In this document: positions 1-8,544 of the stretch, one piece after another
Position numbering within the stretch: the first letter of the stretch is position 1
Layout: each line of letters starts with the position of its first letter
Source of the DNA: HyVt-337 sp964428895
GTDB lineage: Bacteria > Planctomycetota > Phycisphaerae > SM23-33
Length of the DNA stretch: 64,000 nt
NCBI GenBank assembly: GCA_964428895.1
Contig: CAYRZU010000001.1
Coordinates: forward strand, 1-64,000
Direction of reading: 5' to 3'
Translations under genes and position numbers: made by a program
Notes under the pieces: model-generated
Told to the model about the DNA's origin: nothing
Databases searched by the model: none
What the model saw: only the letters and a program-made list of their open reading frames with translations

Positions 1-200
1 ATCCGTGACTTAGTTCAACGCCCACGGATTACCATTGTCGCTGACGACGTACACGAGTTTCCGGATCCGCAGGTGACTAAACGGACCGGGACGGACGATT
101 TGCCGGCGGAAGCGCCGGTTGGTTTTACGGCGCCGTTGGCGCGTTGTGACGGTCCGGATGTGTCCGGAACGGTCCACAACGGGCAGAACGGCGACGCCAA

Positions 201-232
201 ACCAAAAAGAAAGGCCCGAAAATCGGGCCTTT
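201..232 (-). terminator. Rho-independent terminator after tRNA-Pro
   Basis: A perfect 10-bp inverted repeat (arms 210-219 and 223-232, three-base loop) lies directly downstream of tRNA-Pro on the minus strand. On that strand it is followed by a T-rich run (TTTCTTTTTGG). This is a classic intrinsic terminator. The rest of positions 1-235 shows no convincing gene; open frames there run through the tRNA. Confidence 0.85.
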
Positions 233-235
233 CAA

Positions 236-310
236 TCGGGGCGGTGGGATTTGAACCCACGACCTCTTGACCCCCAGTCAAGCACGCTATCCAAGCTGCG
301 CCACGCCCCG
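236..310 (-). tRNA. tRNA-Pro (anticodon GGG)
   Basis: On the minus strand this folds as a standard cloverleaf. The acceptor arm CGGGGCG pairs with CGCCCCG, the discriminator is A at 236, and the D arm contains the GCGCAGC element typical of tRNA-Pro. The anticodon stem CTTGA/TCAAG encloses the loop CTGGGGG, so the anticodon is GGG, which reads CCC. The T arm is GTGGG-TTCAAAT-CCCAC. No CCA is encoded. A terminator follows and a promoter precedes it. Confidence 0.95.
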
Positions 311-324
311 AGGATCGACTGGGT

Positions 325-352
325 ATTATACGGAGACGACGAGGCATCACAA
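325..352 (-). promoter_or_regulatory. Sigma-70-type promoter of tRNA-Pro
   Basis: On the minus strand TTGTGA (352-347) is followed after 16 bp by TATAAT (330-325). The expected start of transcription is about 318, eight bases before the mature tRNA 5' end. The hexamers and the position relative to the tRNA both support the call. Confidence 0.7.
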
Positions 353-412
353 GCGCTTCGTTTGGGGAAGGGGCAATCTCTGGGCTCGGGCGGCATTGCC
401 GATTGAATCGGC

Positions 413-1546
413 ATGGGTTCTAATGCCGGCATGTCCACTTCGAAGCCCAATGCGAGTTCGGATCAGATACTCGGGTCTCTCAATGACGGGGTGTACGCGG
501 TCAACCTGGAGCGGGAGATATTCTACTGGAGTGGGTCGGCGGAGCGGATTACGGGGTGGTCGGCGGAGGATGTCGTGGGCAAGCATTGCCACGACGCCAT
601 TCTGTGTCACATCGACAAAGACGGACATCCGTTATGCGGGCAGGAGCATTGCCCACTGCACCGGGCGATGGTGACGGATCAGTCGTCGACCACGCCGATC
701 ATTGTGTTCGCCCAGAGCAAGGACGGGCCGCGGATTCCGATGCGGGTCAGCGTGGCGCCGATCCGGGATGAGGCCGGCGAGGTCATCGGCGGGGTGGAGA
801 CATTCCGCGACCTGACGGCCGAGTTCAGCGACATCCAACGGGCGGGGCGCATTCAGTCGCTGGCGATTCAAGATTCGCTGCCGGAGGACGTCCGCATTTC
901 GTTCGCGACGCATTACATTCCCGCGGACATCATCGGCGGGGACTTCTATTCGATCGTCCAGTTGGAGGACGATTGCTACGGCTTCCTACTGGCGGATGTG
1001 TCGGGCCACGGCGTGCCGGCGGCGCTGTACACGATGATGCTCAGCTCCCTGTGCGAGGTCCATCAGGACCTGATGCCGGTGCCGGCGGCATTCCTGGAGG
1101 CGGTCAATCGAGACCTGTGTCATCAGATCAAGGAAGTGGGGCCCTTCGCAACGGCGATCTGCGGGACGATTGACTTGCAGCACAAGCTGATGCGCTTCGT
1201 CAGCGCCGGCGGCCCACCGCCGCTGGTGTGCAATGCCGACGGGAAGCACACGCCCGCCGAAGCGGCTGGCTTGCCGCTGGGGGTGCTGGAAGAGGCCATG
1301 TACGACGAGCAGAGCGAGAATCTCGAAGCCGGTGATAGTGTGCTGTTCTTTACGGATGGGGCCATCGAAATCAGTCGGCCGGACGGAGAGTTCCTGGACG
1401 TCGAGGGCCTGGTGGGGATCCTCAAGATGCTGGGCTATCCCAAGGCCACCGTGGGGTTCAAGGAGATTGAGGAACGTCTGCTCAAGTCGTCGGACCGCAT
1501 CCGGTTCGATGACGACATCACGTTTATCGAGTGTCGTCTTCGCTGA
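413..1546 (+). CDS. PAS-domain PP2C-type (SpoIIE/RsbU-like) Ser/Thr phosphatase
   Basis: 377 residues with an N-terminal PAS domain (about 15-140) and a C-terminal SpoIIE-like PP2C phosphatase domain (about 150-375). The metal-binding acidic motifs are visible: GGDF with D177, ADVSGHG around 194-200, FFTDGAIE, and a terminal DDDIT. Such proteins usually dephosphorylate anti-sigma-factor antagonists or other Ser/Thr phosphoproteins in response to a signal sensed by PAS. The PAS carries four cysteines and three histidines between residues 58 and 83 (KHCH...LCH...LC...HCPLH), which suggests a metal or redox site. The start could be the first ATG or the one at 431; neither has a clear ribosome-binding site. 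The 3' end overlaps the convergent RND gene by 23 bp. No partner anti-sigma gene is adjacent. Confidence 0.88.
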   Translation: MGSNAGMSTSKPNASSDQILGSLNDGVYAVNLEREIFYWSGSAERITGWSAEDVVGKHCHDAILCHIDKDGHPLCGQEHCPLHRAMVTDQSSTTPIIVFAQSKDGPRIPMRVSVAPIRDEAGEVIGGVETFRDLTAEFSDIQRAGRIQSLAIQDSLPEDVRISFATHYIPADIIGGDFYSIVQLEDDCYGFLLADVSGHGVPAALYTMMLSSLCEVHQDLMPVPAAFLEAVNRDLCHQIKEVGPFATAICGTIDLQHKLMRFVSAGGPPPLVCNADGKHTPAEAAGLPLGVLEEAMYDEQSENLEAGDSVLFFTDGAIEISRPDGEFLDVEGLVGILKMLGYPKATVGFKEIEERLLKSSDRIRFDDDITFIECRLR

Positions 1547-4500
1547 TCGCCGGGACCGGGGGCGGAGTGTCGGTCCAGTTCCCGTGAACGAGCCATCGGA
1601 TCACGCGGCGGATATCGTTTCCGATTAGGTACATACTGGGCACCGCCACCAGGGTCAGGAGCGTGGCGAAACTCAGGCCGAACGCGATCGAGACGACCAT
1701 GGGTTTGAGGAACTGGGCCTGGAAGCTCCGTTCGAACAACAACGGGCTCATGCCGATGACGGTGGTCACGGTGGTCAGCAGGATCGGTCGGAAGCGGTCG
1801 CGCGAGCCGGTCTCGGCTGCGGTGAAGACATCGTCCCCGGCGCGGACGCGCTGGTTGACCAGGTCGATCAGGACCAGCGAGTCGTTGACCACAATGCCCG
1901 TCAGGGCCACCATGCCGAACATGCTCAGCAGCGTTAACTCATAGCCCATCAGCCAGTGGCCGATGACGGCCCCGACCAAGCCGAACGGAATGGCCAGCAT
2001 GATGATGAAGGGCTGGGTGTAGCTACGAAAGATGGCGGCCAGCACCGTGAAGATGCCCAACAGGGCGATGGGATACCAGACCTTCAGGGCGTTAAGGGAG
2101 TCGAACAACTGTTGGCGTTGGCCGGTCAGGTCGACCTCGACCTGGGGGAACTTACGGCGAAGTTGGTCGAAGGCGCCTCCGGGCTTGGACATGTCCTGGA
2201 GGATTGTCTCGGCATTGGCGCCGGCGGCCTTGTCAATGTCAGCCGAGACGGTGACCACGCTGTCTTGGTCGACTCGCCGCAGCGTGGTGTAGCCGCGGTC
2301 GAGTTGGACTTCCGCGACTTCGTAGAAGGGGATTTCGTCGCCGGCAGGGGTCCGGACGCGCATTTGTTCGACGTCGGAGAGGCTCTTCCGCTGTCGCTCC
2401 GGGTAGCGGACCATGACTTTGATTTCATCACGCCCGCGCTGAATGCTGTAGGCCTCTTTGCCGTAGAAGGCGCTTCGCAGTTGCTGAGCCAACATGCGGA
2501 GGGTGATGCCCAGCGAACTGGCGCCGCGTTTGAGCTTGACGTGCATTTCCTTGTTGCCGGGCAAGGCGTCGTCCTGGATATCCGAGACGCCGGGGTAGGA
2601 CGCGAAGGCCTCCTGGAGGAATTCGGCGGCGGGCTTGATGGCGTCGGTATTGGGGCCGAACAGACGGACCTCCAAGGGCAGGCCGCCCGGGCCACCACGG
2701 AAGGCCTCGAAGGTGAGGCTCTGGGCGTCGGAAATGCGGCCGACGTTCTTGCGCCACTGGGCCACGAGATCGTGGGGCCGGAGCTGCTCGCCGCGCTCTT
2801 CGACGGGGAGCAACTCGACGATGACTTCGGCCAGATGTGAGCCGGATTCGGGGACGCCGGTGGCGGCTTGTTGGCCGAGGAGGGCGTAGGCTTTCTGCAC
2901 CACGGGCTGCCCGGTCTTGGTGGTGAACTGTTCGTTCAGTTGGGTGGCAGCCAGGGAGATTCGTTCGGCCACGTCGCCGGTTCGGGCGATGCCGGTACCG
3001 GTCGGCAGCATCAGCGCCGCCCGGAGTGTGTCGCCTTCGATCTGGGGGAAGCCTTCGATCTTGACACGCCCGCCGACGACGGCGCCGACCATCAGGATTA
3101 GCACCGCCATGAAGCCCGCCACTGTCAGGTAGCGATAGTGGGCCGTGGCGCGAAACATCGGTGTGAAGATGTTCTGGAGGAACCACGCCAGCCCGCGGTC
3201 GAAGCGGTCTCGGTTCTGCCGGGCGAAGCGTGAAAGCGAGTTGCTCGCCTGGAGCTTCGCCCGTCCCAGCCCGTGGGCCAAGTGGGGGGGGAGGATAACG
3301 ATGCACTCCAGGAGGGAGAACCCCAGGGCGGGGATGATGGTGAACGGCAGGATGCGGATGAACTTGCCCATCACGTCGGGCACGGTCAGCAAGGGCACAA
3401 AGGCCAGCCAGGTGGTGACCACCGCGCCGATCACGGGCCAGATCACGGCGCGCGTACCGAGCGTGGCGGCGTCGTCGGGGTCACGCCCTTTCTGAAGCTC
3501 GGAGTAGACGTTCTCGCCGACGACGATGGCGTCATCGACGATCAGACCCAAAGCCATGATGAGCGCGAACATGCTCATCATGTTCATGGTCTGTCCGCCC
3601 ATGTCGAGGACGAGGATGGCCCCGGCGAAGGACACCGGAATGCCCAAGGCCACCCAGATCGACAGTCGCATCCCCAAGAACAGCCACAGGGTCAGGAATA
3701 CCAGGATCAGGCCCTGCAGGCCGTTGCGGACCAGCAAGTCCAGGCGATCCTGGATGAGCTTGGACATGTCGGCCCAGGTGTCGATGTCGATGCCGGCGGG
3801 CAACTCGGTTCGCTTGGTCTCGACGTAGCGCCGGACAGCTTTGACGATCTTGATGGTGTCTTCATCGGGCGTCTTGAAGATGCTAACCAGCGCGGCGGGC
3901 TTGCCGTTGAATTGGCCGCCGATGTCGAGGTCTTCAAAGCTCTCGCGGACCACCGCCAGATCGCCCAGGCGAATAATCGTGCCATCCGGCTTGGACAGGA
4001 CCGGAATGCGGCGGAACTCCTCGGCGGTGTAGTACTGGCCGACCACGCGAAGCGTCAGGTCGCCGGTGACGGTCTTGACGGCTCCGGCGGGCAAGTCGAA
4101 GCTGCCTTCGGCGATAGCCTGCGAGACCCGCTCCATGGTCAACTGGTGCTTGCGAAGGCTCTCCTCGGAGACCTCGACGCTGATCTCGTAATCACGCACC
4201 CCCCAGACGCTGACCTGCGACATCTCCGGCAGTTCGGCCAGGTCCTCGCGGATGTCCTCGGCGATTTCCTTGAGGGTGCGTTCGCGGTCGTCGGGCGAGA
4301 CGTCTTCGTCGTCTACGTCCCACACCACGGCTACGTGGATGACGTGGCTCTTCCAGGTGACCTCCGTGACCAGAGGATCTTCGGCGTCGAGGGGGAACTC
4401 GACGTTATCGACACGGGTCTTGACGTCGTCGACGGCCTTCCGAATATCGGCGCCGCTCTGGAGTTTGACGGTGACGGTGGCCAGGCCCTCGCGACTGACG

Positions 4501-4745
4501 GAGGTGACCTCGTCGATGTTCTCCAGGCCGGACAGTTCTTCTTCGATTTCCTTGCAGATGCTCTGCTCGATATCGGCCGGACTGGCCTGGGGATAAACGA
4601 CGGAGATGGCGACCATCTCGATGCTGAACTCGGGGAACAGCTCCCGCGGCAGGTGGGTGGCGGTGAACCATCCGGCCCCGAGGATCAACAGCATGAGCAT
4701 GTTGGCCGCGACCGGATTCTGAACGGCTTTTCGAATGATGCTCAT
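1524..4745 (-). CDS. RND-family (HAE1/AcrB-like) efflux transporter permease
   Basis: 1,073 residues, the usual length of an AcrB-type inner-membrane RND pump. It opens with the family hallmark of a short cytoplasmic start, a first membrane helix and the ...FPEF... segment. Two large periplasmic loops alternate with helix bundles. The TM4 motif GLIVDDAIVVGENV carries the paired aspartates used for proton relay. The second half repeats the pattern with GIVVNDSLVLID, the usual asymmetric partner motif. It follows the periplasmic adaptor gene with a 3-bp gap, so the two are one operon. No outer-membrane TolC-like gene is next to them, so the pump must use one encoded elsewhere. Substrate cannot be inferred. 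Confidence 0.93.
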   Translation of the reverse strand: MSIIRKAVQNPVAANMLMLLILGAGWFTATHLPRELFPEFSIEMVAISVVYPQASPADIEQSICKEIEEELSGLENIDEVTSVSREGLATVTVKLQSGADIRKAVDDVKTRVDNVEFPLDAEDPLVTEVTWKSHVIHVAVVWDVDDEDVSPDDRERTLKEIAEDIREDLAELPEMSQVSVWGVRDYEISVEVSEESLRKHQLTMERVSQAIAEGSFDLPAGAVKTVTGDLTLRVVGQYYTAEEFRRIPVLSKPDGTIIRLGDLAVVRESFEDLDIGGQFNGKPAALVSIFKTPDEDTIKIVKAVRRYVETKRTELPAGIDIDTWADMSKLIQDRLDLLVRNGLQGLILVFLTLWLFLGMRLSIWVALGIPVSFAGAILVLDMGGQTMNMMSMFALIMALGLIVDDAIVVGENVYSELQKGRDPDDAATLGTRAVIWPVIGAVVTTWLAFVPLLTVPDVMGKFIRILPFTIIPALGFSLLECIVILPPHLAHGLGRAKLQASNSLSRFARQNRDRFDRGLAWFLQNIFTPMFRATAHYRYLTVAGFMAVLILMVGAVVGGRVKIEGFPQIEGDTLRAALMLPTGTGIARTGDVAERISLAATQLNEQFTTKTGQPVVQKAYALLGQQAATGVPESGSHLAEVIVELLPVEERGEQLRPHDLVAQWRKNVGRISDAQSLTFEAFRGGPGGLPLEVRLFGPNTDAIKPAAEFLQEAFASYPGVSDIQDDALPGNKEMHVKLKRGASSLGITLRMLAQQLRSAFYGKEAYSIQRGRDEIKVMVRYPERQRKSLSDVEQMRVRTPAGDEIPFYEVAEVQLDRGYTTLRRVDQDSVVTVSADIDKAAGANAETILQDMSKPGGAFDQLRRKFPQVEVDLTGQRQQLFDSLNALKVWYPIALLGIFTVLAAIFRSYTQPFIIMLAIPFGLVGAVIGHWLMGYELTLLSMFGMVALTGIVVNDSLVLIDLVNQRVRAGDDVFTAAETGSRDRFRPILLTTVTTVIGMSPLLFERSFQAQFLKPMVVSIAFGLSFATLLTLVAVPSMYLIGNDIRRVIRWLVHGNWTDTPPPVPAISEDDTR

Positions 4746-4748
4746 CGA

Positions 4749-6200
4749 TTAGTCTCGTTCATCCGGCGTGGGGGCCTTGGTGGCGGTGGGGGGAGCGGCT
4801 GCGGGCGCCACCTTGACCTCCATGCCCAGTACGGGCTTGGCGATGTAGCCGACCACCACACGGTCACCGGCGGCCAGACCGTTACCCTCCAGGATTAGCG
4901 CGTCACCATCGGTATACCGGGCGACGGTCACGCGGCCGCGAGCGAGGCGCCCGATGAGCGTGTCATCGTCGGGGTCCTCGCTGGGGCGGACATCGGTGAC
5001 CAGGTACACGTTGGCCGTTCGCATGTCGGTGACGGTTTCACCTGCGACGGGCTGCACAGCGTTTCGCGGAATCATGAAGGCTTTGGGCATGGTCTTGCCG
5101 TAGATGGTCACGCGGCAGAACATGTTGATGTCCAGCAAGGCCTCGGGGCCGTCGGGCGTGGGGTTGAAGACTTTCACGATAGCGGTGGCGGTTCGGGTCT
5201 CGGCGGCCAGGCCCGCTTCGATGCGGGCCACCGAGCCGTACCAGCGGATGGGTTCATCGCTGGGGCCGGCCTGCCAGACGACCTTGGCGACGATCAGTTC
5301 CTTATCGTCGGTGGGCTTGCCGGTCAGGGAGTCGACGCCGGTGGCGTCGTCGGCCCCGGAGAGACGATTCCGGTCGATCCAGACCATGTCCGAAGCGGGC
5401 AAGGATACGGGCACGCCCATGACGCGCGTGGCGTAGATCGTGCCGCACTGCTGGCCGGCCTGGACGCGCTCGCCGACCTCCAACGGGCAGCTAATGACGC
5501 GGCCGTCGAAGGGGCTGCGATAGACGGCCCGCTCCAGGTCCTTTTCCGCCTGGCGATTCTGGACCGTCGAGACGCTTCGCTGGGCTTCCAGCTCAATGCG
5601 TTGGGGCGGAATCTCCTCCAGTTGCTTTTCCAGCAGGCTGACCTGGAGTTGGCGGGCCAGCACCGATTCCCGCGTGCGGTCCAGTTCGGTTTGCGTTGCG
5701 GCCCCACGGGGGATGAGTTCTTCGGTGCGCTGAAGGTCGCGGTTGGCCAGCTCCAGGCGATCCTGTTCAATCTTGAGGAGGTCCTTCAGCTTGCTCTCGG
5801 TAACGGCGAGGCCCCGCAGCTTGGCGTCGAGGAGATCGATCTCATTCTTGGTGCGGTCCCGGGCCAGTTCGTAGTCGATGGGGTCGATCCGGAACAGGGT
5901 CTGGCCCTTCTTGATGAATTCACCGGCGAAGAACTGGGGGTGCTTGTCGATGACCTCGCCGCCGACTTGGGGGGTCACGTCGACCATATACTTCGGCAGG
6001 GCCGAGCCGAACCCCACGATGTGCACCTGATAATCGATCAACGGTTCAAGGGGTGGAGCGTCGACCTCGGGGATGATGACGGTCGGCGGCCGCTGGGGGA
6101 CTTCGGGCTTGGTCTTGATCAGCACGCCGGCCAGCAGCATGGCGATCAGAATCACTACCACAGCCAGGACGCCGTTGACGAACCACCGGAGCATCTGCAT
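4749..6200 (-). CDS. RND efflux periplasmic adaptor (membrane fusion protein, HlyD/AcrA family)
   Basis: About 483 residues. An N-terminal membrane anchor (WFVNGVLAVVVILIAMLLAG) is followed by a biotinyl-lipoyl-like half-motif, a long alpha-helical hairpin (about residues 115-215, rich in E, L, R and Q), the second lipoyl half (YRSPFDGRVISCPLEVGERV) and beta-barrel domains. The C-terminus ends in an Ala/Pro/Thr tail. I chose the ATG at 6200 because GAGG lies five bases upstream; a GTG at 6206 and an ATG at 6194 are also in frame. The protein bridges the RND permease encoded 3 bp downstream to an outer-membrane channel. Confidence 0.9.
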   Translation of the reverse strand: MQMLRWFVNGVLAVVVILIAMLLAGVLIKTKPEVPQRPPTVIIPEVDAPPLEPLIDYQVHIVGFGSALPKYMVDVTPQVGGEVIDKHPQFFAGEFIKKGQTLFRIDPIDYELARDRTKNEIDLLDAKLRGLAVTESKLKDLLKIEQDRLELANRDLQRTEELIPRGAATQTELDRTRESVLARQLQVSLLEKQLEEIPPQRIELEAQRSVSTVQNRQAEKDLERAVYRSPFDGRVISCPLEVGERVQAGQQCGTIYATRVMGVPVSLPASDMVWIDRNRLSGADDATGVDSLTGKPTDDKELIVAKVVWQAGPSDEPIRWYGSVARIEAGLAAETRTATAIVKVFNPTPDGPEALLDINMFCRVTIYGKTMPKAFMIPRNAVQPVAGETVTDMRTANVYLVTDVRPSEDPDDDTLIGRLARGRVTVARYTDGDALILEGNGLAAGDRVVVGYIAKPVLGMEVKVAPAAAPPTATKAPTPDERD

Positions 6201-6278
6201 GATCACCTCGTGGTTGCTGCGCGGAACACCATTCTACGAACAACGCCATCCCAAAGGGGCTATTTCCATGCTGTCGGG

Positions 6279-7250
6279 CTATTGGCCCAGATTGCGGATC
6301 GCGCGATGTAACGCAGGGATGGTGGCCCGGTGGTTGCCGCGGATGTAGAAGCTTCGCCCGCCGTCGGCCACGGTGCGGACCAGCAGCGTCTTATAGGGGC
6401 GGAAGTAATACTCGGACGTGTCCTTGGGAGCCTCGGCGTTAACGTCGTCGGGCAGGGGCATCAGGTCGAACACGGCCGTGGTGAAGTCGGTGATCGATCG
6501 CCCATCCTGGGCGGCGACGTTGCGGGCCATCGCCAAGGCCTTGAGGAACACCTCCGGCGCCATGACGGCCGAGCCGAGCGAGAGCACCACGCCGCCTTCG
6601 AGGCGATCGAGCAGGTGCGTGAGGATCAGGAAGTCGCGATAGCTGGCGGCCCCGGTGGCAGCCGCGTCGAAGTTGGGGTGCTCGTGGGTAATGTCGTAGC
6701 CCAGACCGACGTGAACGGTGGCCGGCACGCTAGCCTCGTAGGCGGCCCCGAAGATCGAGATATCCTTGTGCGGCAGGTCGCCCTGACTGATGGCCTGACC
6801 AACAGCTTCACCCAGGCCGAGCCCATCGGCGTTGCCGGCGGCGACGATATCGTTCAGGTCGCCGGTCTCGGTCCACAAGCCGAACTGCCCTTCGGAGATG
6901 TACCGGGCGACGGACTCAGTGGAGGCTCCGATGCGGGCGAGCTCGTAGTCGTGGATGGTGCAGGCCCCGTTGGTGGCCAGGGCCGAAACGAATCCGCCTT
7001 GGATCAGGTCGATGATCTGTCGGCTGAGCCCCTGCTTGATCACGTGGGCGCCCATAAGAAGGATGATGGCCGACCCACGCCGCTTGGCGTTGAGGATGGC
7101 TTCGGCCAGGACGGGCAGGGCGGGGTGGTCGAAGGGGTCAGGGGCCTGGCCGAGCTGCAGGAGAGCGGCGAGGTCCATTTCATGCCGGCGCTCTGCTAGC
7201 GGCAGCAATTTCAGGCGGTTACGGTCGAATTGTGGGTATTTGCTCGGCAT
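6279..7250 (-). CDS. Conserved protein, tentatively deoxyhypusine-synthase-like
   Basis: 323 residues, cytosolic, with no signal peptide or membrane segment. It has alternating hydrophobic strands and glycine-rich turns consistent with a Rossmann-type fold: AIILLMGAHVIKQG, ATNGACTIHDYELARIGAS, and GGVVLSLGSAVMAPE. From memory this resembles bacterial proteins loosely annotated as deoxyhypusine synthase, an NAD-dependent enzyme family that transfers the aminobutyl group of spermidine. I cannot confirm the active-site lysine, so the function is open. It lies 78 bp upstream of the RND operon on the same strand and may be co-transcribed with it. It is divergent from the Spy-like gene. Confidence 0.6.
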   Translation of the reverse strand: MPSKYPQFDRNRLKLLPLAERRHEMDLAALLQLGQAPDPFDHPALPVLAEAILNAKRRGSAIILLMGAHVIKQGLSRQIIDLIQGGFVSALATNGACTIHDYELARIGASTESVARYISEGQFGLWTETGDLNDIVAAGNADGLGLGEAVGQAISQGDLPHKDISIFGAAYEASVPATVHVGLGYDITHEHPNFDAAATGAASYRDFLILTHLLDRLEGGVVLSLGSAVMAPEVFLKALAMARNVAAQDGRSITDFTTAVFDLMPLPDDVNAEAPKDTSEYYFRPYKTLLVRTVADGGRSFYIRGNHRATIPALHRAIRNLGQ

Positions 7251-7458
7251 ATGGGGCCTTCTAGAGTGTGGCTACGAAGATAGCGAGTTGGCCCGGCGGC
7301 GTCCAGTCGCTCCCCGAGATCGAAAAACATGAAGTTATGGCAATACGCATGTCGATGAAGCGTTTCTGGAGTCAGTAACCGTCAGACGACATCGGCCAAC
7401 GAGGCCGGCCACAATCGAGAATGGCACAACGCACACGATTCACACAGGAGACGTCACA

Positions 7459-8316
7459 ATGAAGAGCATCAGAACAATCACGGCTTTGGTCGTGGTGCTG
7501 GCGGTGTTCGCGGCAGCGGCGACCGCATTGGCTGAAGACGGCCACAAGGGCCACAAGGGCCACCATGGCGGGCGAATGAAGCATATGGCCAAGGCGCTGG
7601 AGTTGACCGAGGACCAGCAAGCTCAGGTCAAGGCCATCATGGACCAGGCCAAGGCCGACGCCGAAGCCGCCGAGACCAAAGAAGCCAAGATGGAAATCTT
7701 CAAGGCCGCCCATGAGAAGGTCCAGGCCGAGGTCCTGACCGAAGAGCAGAAGGCCAAACAGGCCGAGCTTCGCGAAAAGATGGGCGAGCATCACAGCAAG
7801 ATGCGTGGGCGCCGGCATGGCAGAATGGCCGAAGCTCTGGGAATGACCGAGGAGCAGAAGACCCAGGCCAAGGCCATTATGGACCAAGCCAAGACCGACG
7901 CCGAAGGCGTTGAGACCAAGGAAGAGAAAAAGCCGATCTTCAAGGCCGCTCACGAGAAGATCCAGGCCGAGGTGCTCACCGATGAGCAACAGGCCAAAGT
8001 GGATGAGTGGAAGGCCAAGCGCGAGGCGCTAAAGCTGACCGACGAGCAGAAGGCCCAGGCCAAGGCCATCATGGACCAGGCCAAGACCGACGCCGAAGGC
8101 GTTGAGACCAAGGAAGAGAAGAGGGCGATCTTCAAGGCCGCCCATGAGAAGATTCGATCCGACGTGCTCACCGAGGCCCAGGCCGAAGCCTTCAAGGGCC
8201 GGGGCCGGATGGGACGTCGATGCGGCAAGGGCTCCGGTTTCCGAGGCGGCGGATGCAAGAAGTCCGACGCCAAAGCCGACGAGGGTGACGGCCTAGAGGT
8301 CGAGCCCACTGAATAG
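7459..8316 (+). CDS. Secreted Spy/CpxP-like protein with three tandem helical repeats
   Basis: 285 residues starting with a signal peptide (residues 1-25, cleaved after ALA) and a His/Lys/Gly-rich mature start. The body consists of three copies of a helical module. Each begins with LTxxQ-like (LTEDQQ, MTEEQK, LTDEQK), continues with AKAIMDQAK, and ends IFKAAHEK...VLTxxQ. This LTxxQ pairing is the signature of the Spy/CpxP periplasmic chaperone family, which normally carries one such unit. The C-terminal tail is Gly/Arg/Cys-rich then acidic. A strong AGGAG lies eight bases before the ATG, and an intrinsic terminator follows at 8348, so it is monocistronic. A periplasmic stress or metal-binding role is plausible but not shown. 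Confidence 0.82.
   Translation: MKSIRTITALVVVLAVFAAAATALAEDGHKGHKGHHGGRMKHMAKALELTEDQQAQVKAIMDQAKADAEAAETKEAKMEIFKAAHEKVQAEVLTEEQKAKQAELREKMGEHHSKMRGRRHGRMAEALGMTEEQKTQAKAIMDQAKTDAEGVETKEEKKPIFKAAHEKIQAEVLTDEQQAKVDEWKAKREALKLTDEQKAQAKAIMDQAKTDAEGVETKEEKRAIFKAAHEKIRSDVLTEAQAEAFKGRGRMGRRCGKGSGFRGGGCKKSDAKADEGDGLEVEPTE
7594..8184 (+). repeat. Three tandem intragenic repeats of a Spy-like module
   Basis: Repeat units begin near 7594, 7834 and 8026, each about 160 bp. Units two and three are nearly identical at DNA level over the AKAIMDQAK...ETKEEK stretch, differing mainly in short linkers. Unit one is more diverged and is followed by an extra His/Arg-rich linker, giving periods of about 240 and 192 bp. 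This points to recent duplication of the last unit. Confidence 0.85.
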
Positions 8317-8347
8317 GATCTGTTTGCCTGCTGGACGAAGCGCAACA

Positions 8348-8386
8348 AGCCCCTGGACCGATTGGTTCAGGGGCTCGTTTGTTTTT
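8348..8386 (+). terminator. Intrinsic terminator of the Spy-like gene
   Basis: AGCCCCTG (8348-8355) pairs with CAGGGGCT with a further GACC/GGTT step and a short loop, followed by CGTTTGTTTTTG. It lies 31 bp after the stop codon on the plus strand. Confidence 0.85.
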
Positions 8387-8410
8387 GCGCCTGCTCGGGG
8401 CAGGGCCGAT

Positions 8411-8496
8411 TGCCGGAGGTGGGAATCGAACCCACACCAGGGGTGAACCTGACAGGATTTTGAATCCTGCGCGTCTGCCAATTCCGCCACTCCGGC
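8411..8496 (-). tRNA. tRNA-Leu (anticodon CAA)
   Basis: A class II tRNA on the minus strand with an acceptor GCCGGAG/CTCCGGC, discriminator A at 8411, and a D arm with the GTGGCGGAATTGGCAGACGC start typical of tRNA-Leu. The anticodon stem CAGGA/TCCTG encloses TTCAAAA, giving anticodon CAA for UUG codons. A long variable arm and a standard T arm (GTGGG-TTCGATT-CCCAC) follow. No CCA is encoded. Confidence 0.96.
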
Positions 8497-8509
8497 GAGC
8501 AGCTTGGTT

Positions 8510-8537
8510 AGTTTACGTCATGCCTCTCCAGAAGCAA
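8510..8537 (-). promoter_or_regulatory. Sigma-70-type promoter of tRNA-Leu
   Basis: Minus-strand TTGCTT (8537-8532) and TAAACT (8515-8510) are separated by 16 bp. The expected start lies at about 8503, seven bases before the mature 5' end. The -10 is imperfect, but position and spacing fit. Confidence 0.55.
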
Positions 8538-8544
8538 CGGTCGC

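Noticed and set aside
3273..4898. 541-codon open frame on the plus strand opposite the RND permease
   Set aside because: It is a mirror frame of a strongly coding minus-strand gene in G+C-rich DNA; the translation is low-complexity and no domain is recognisable.
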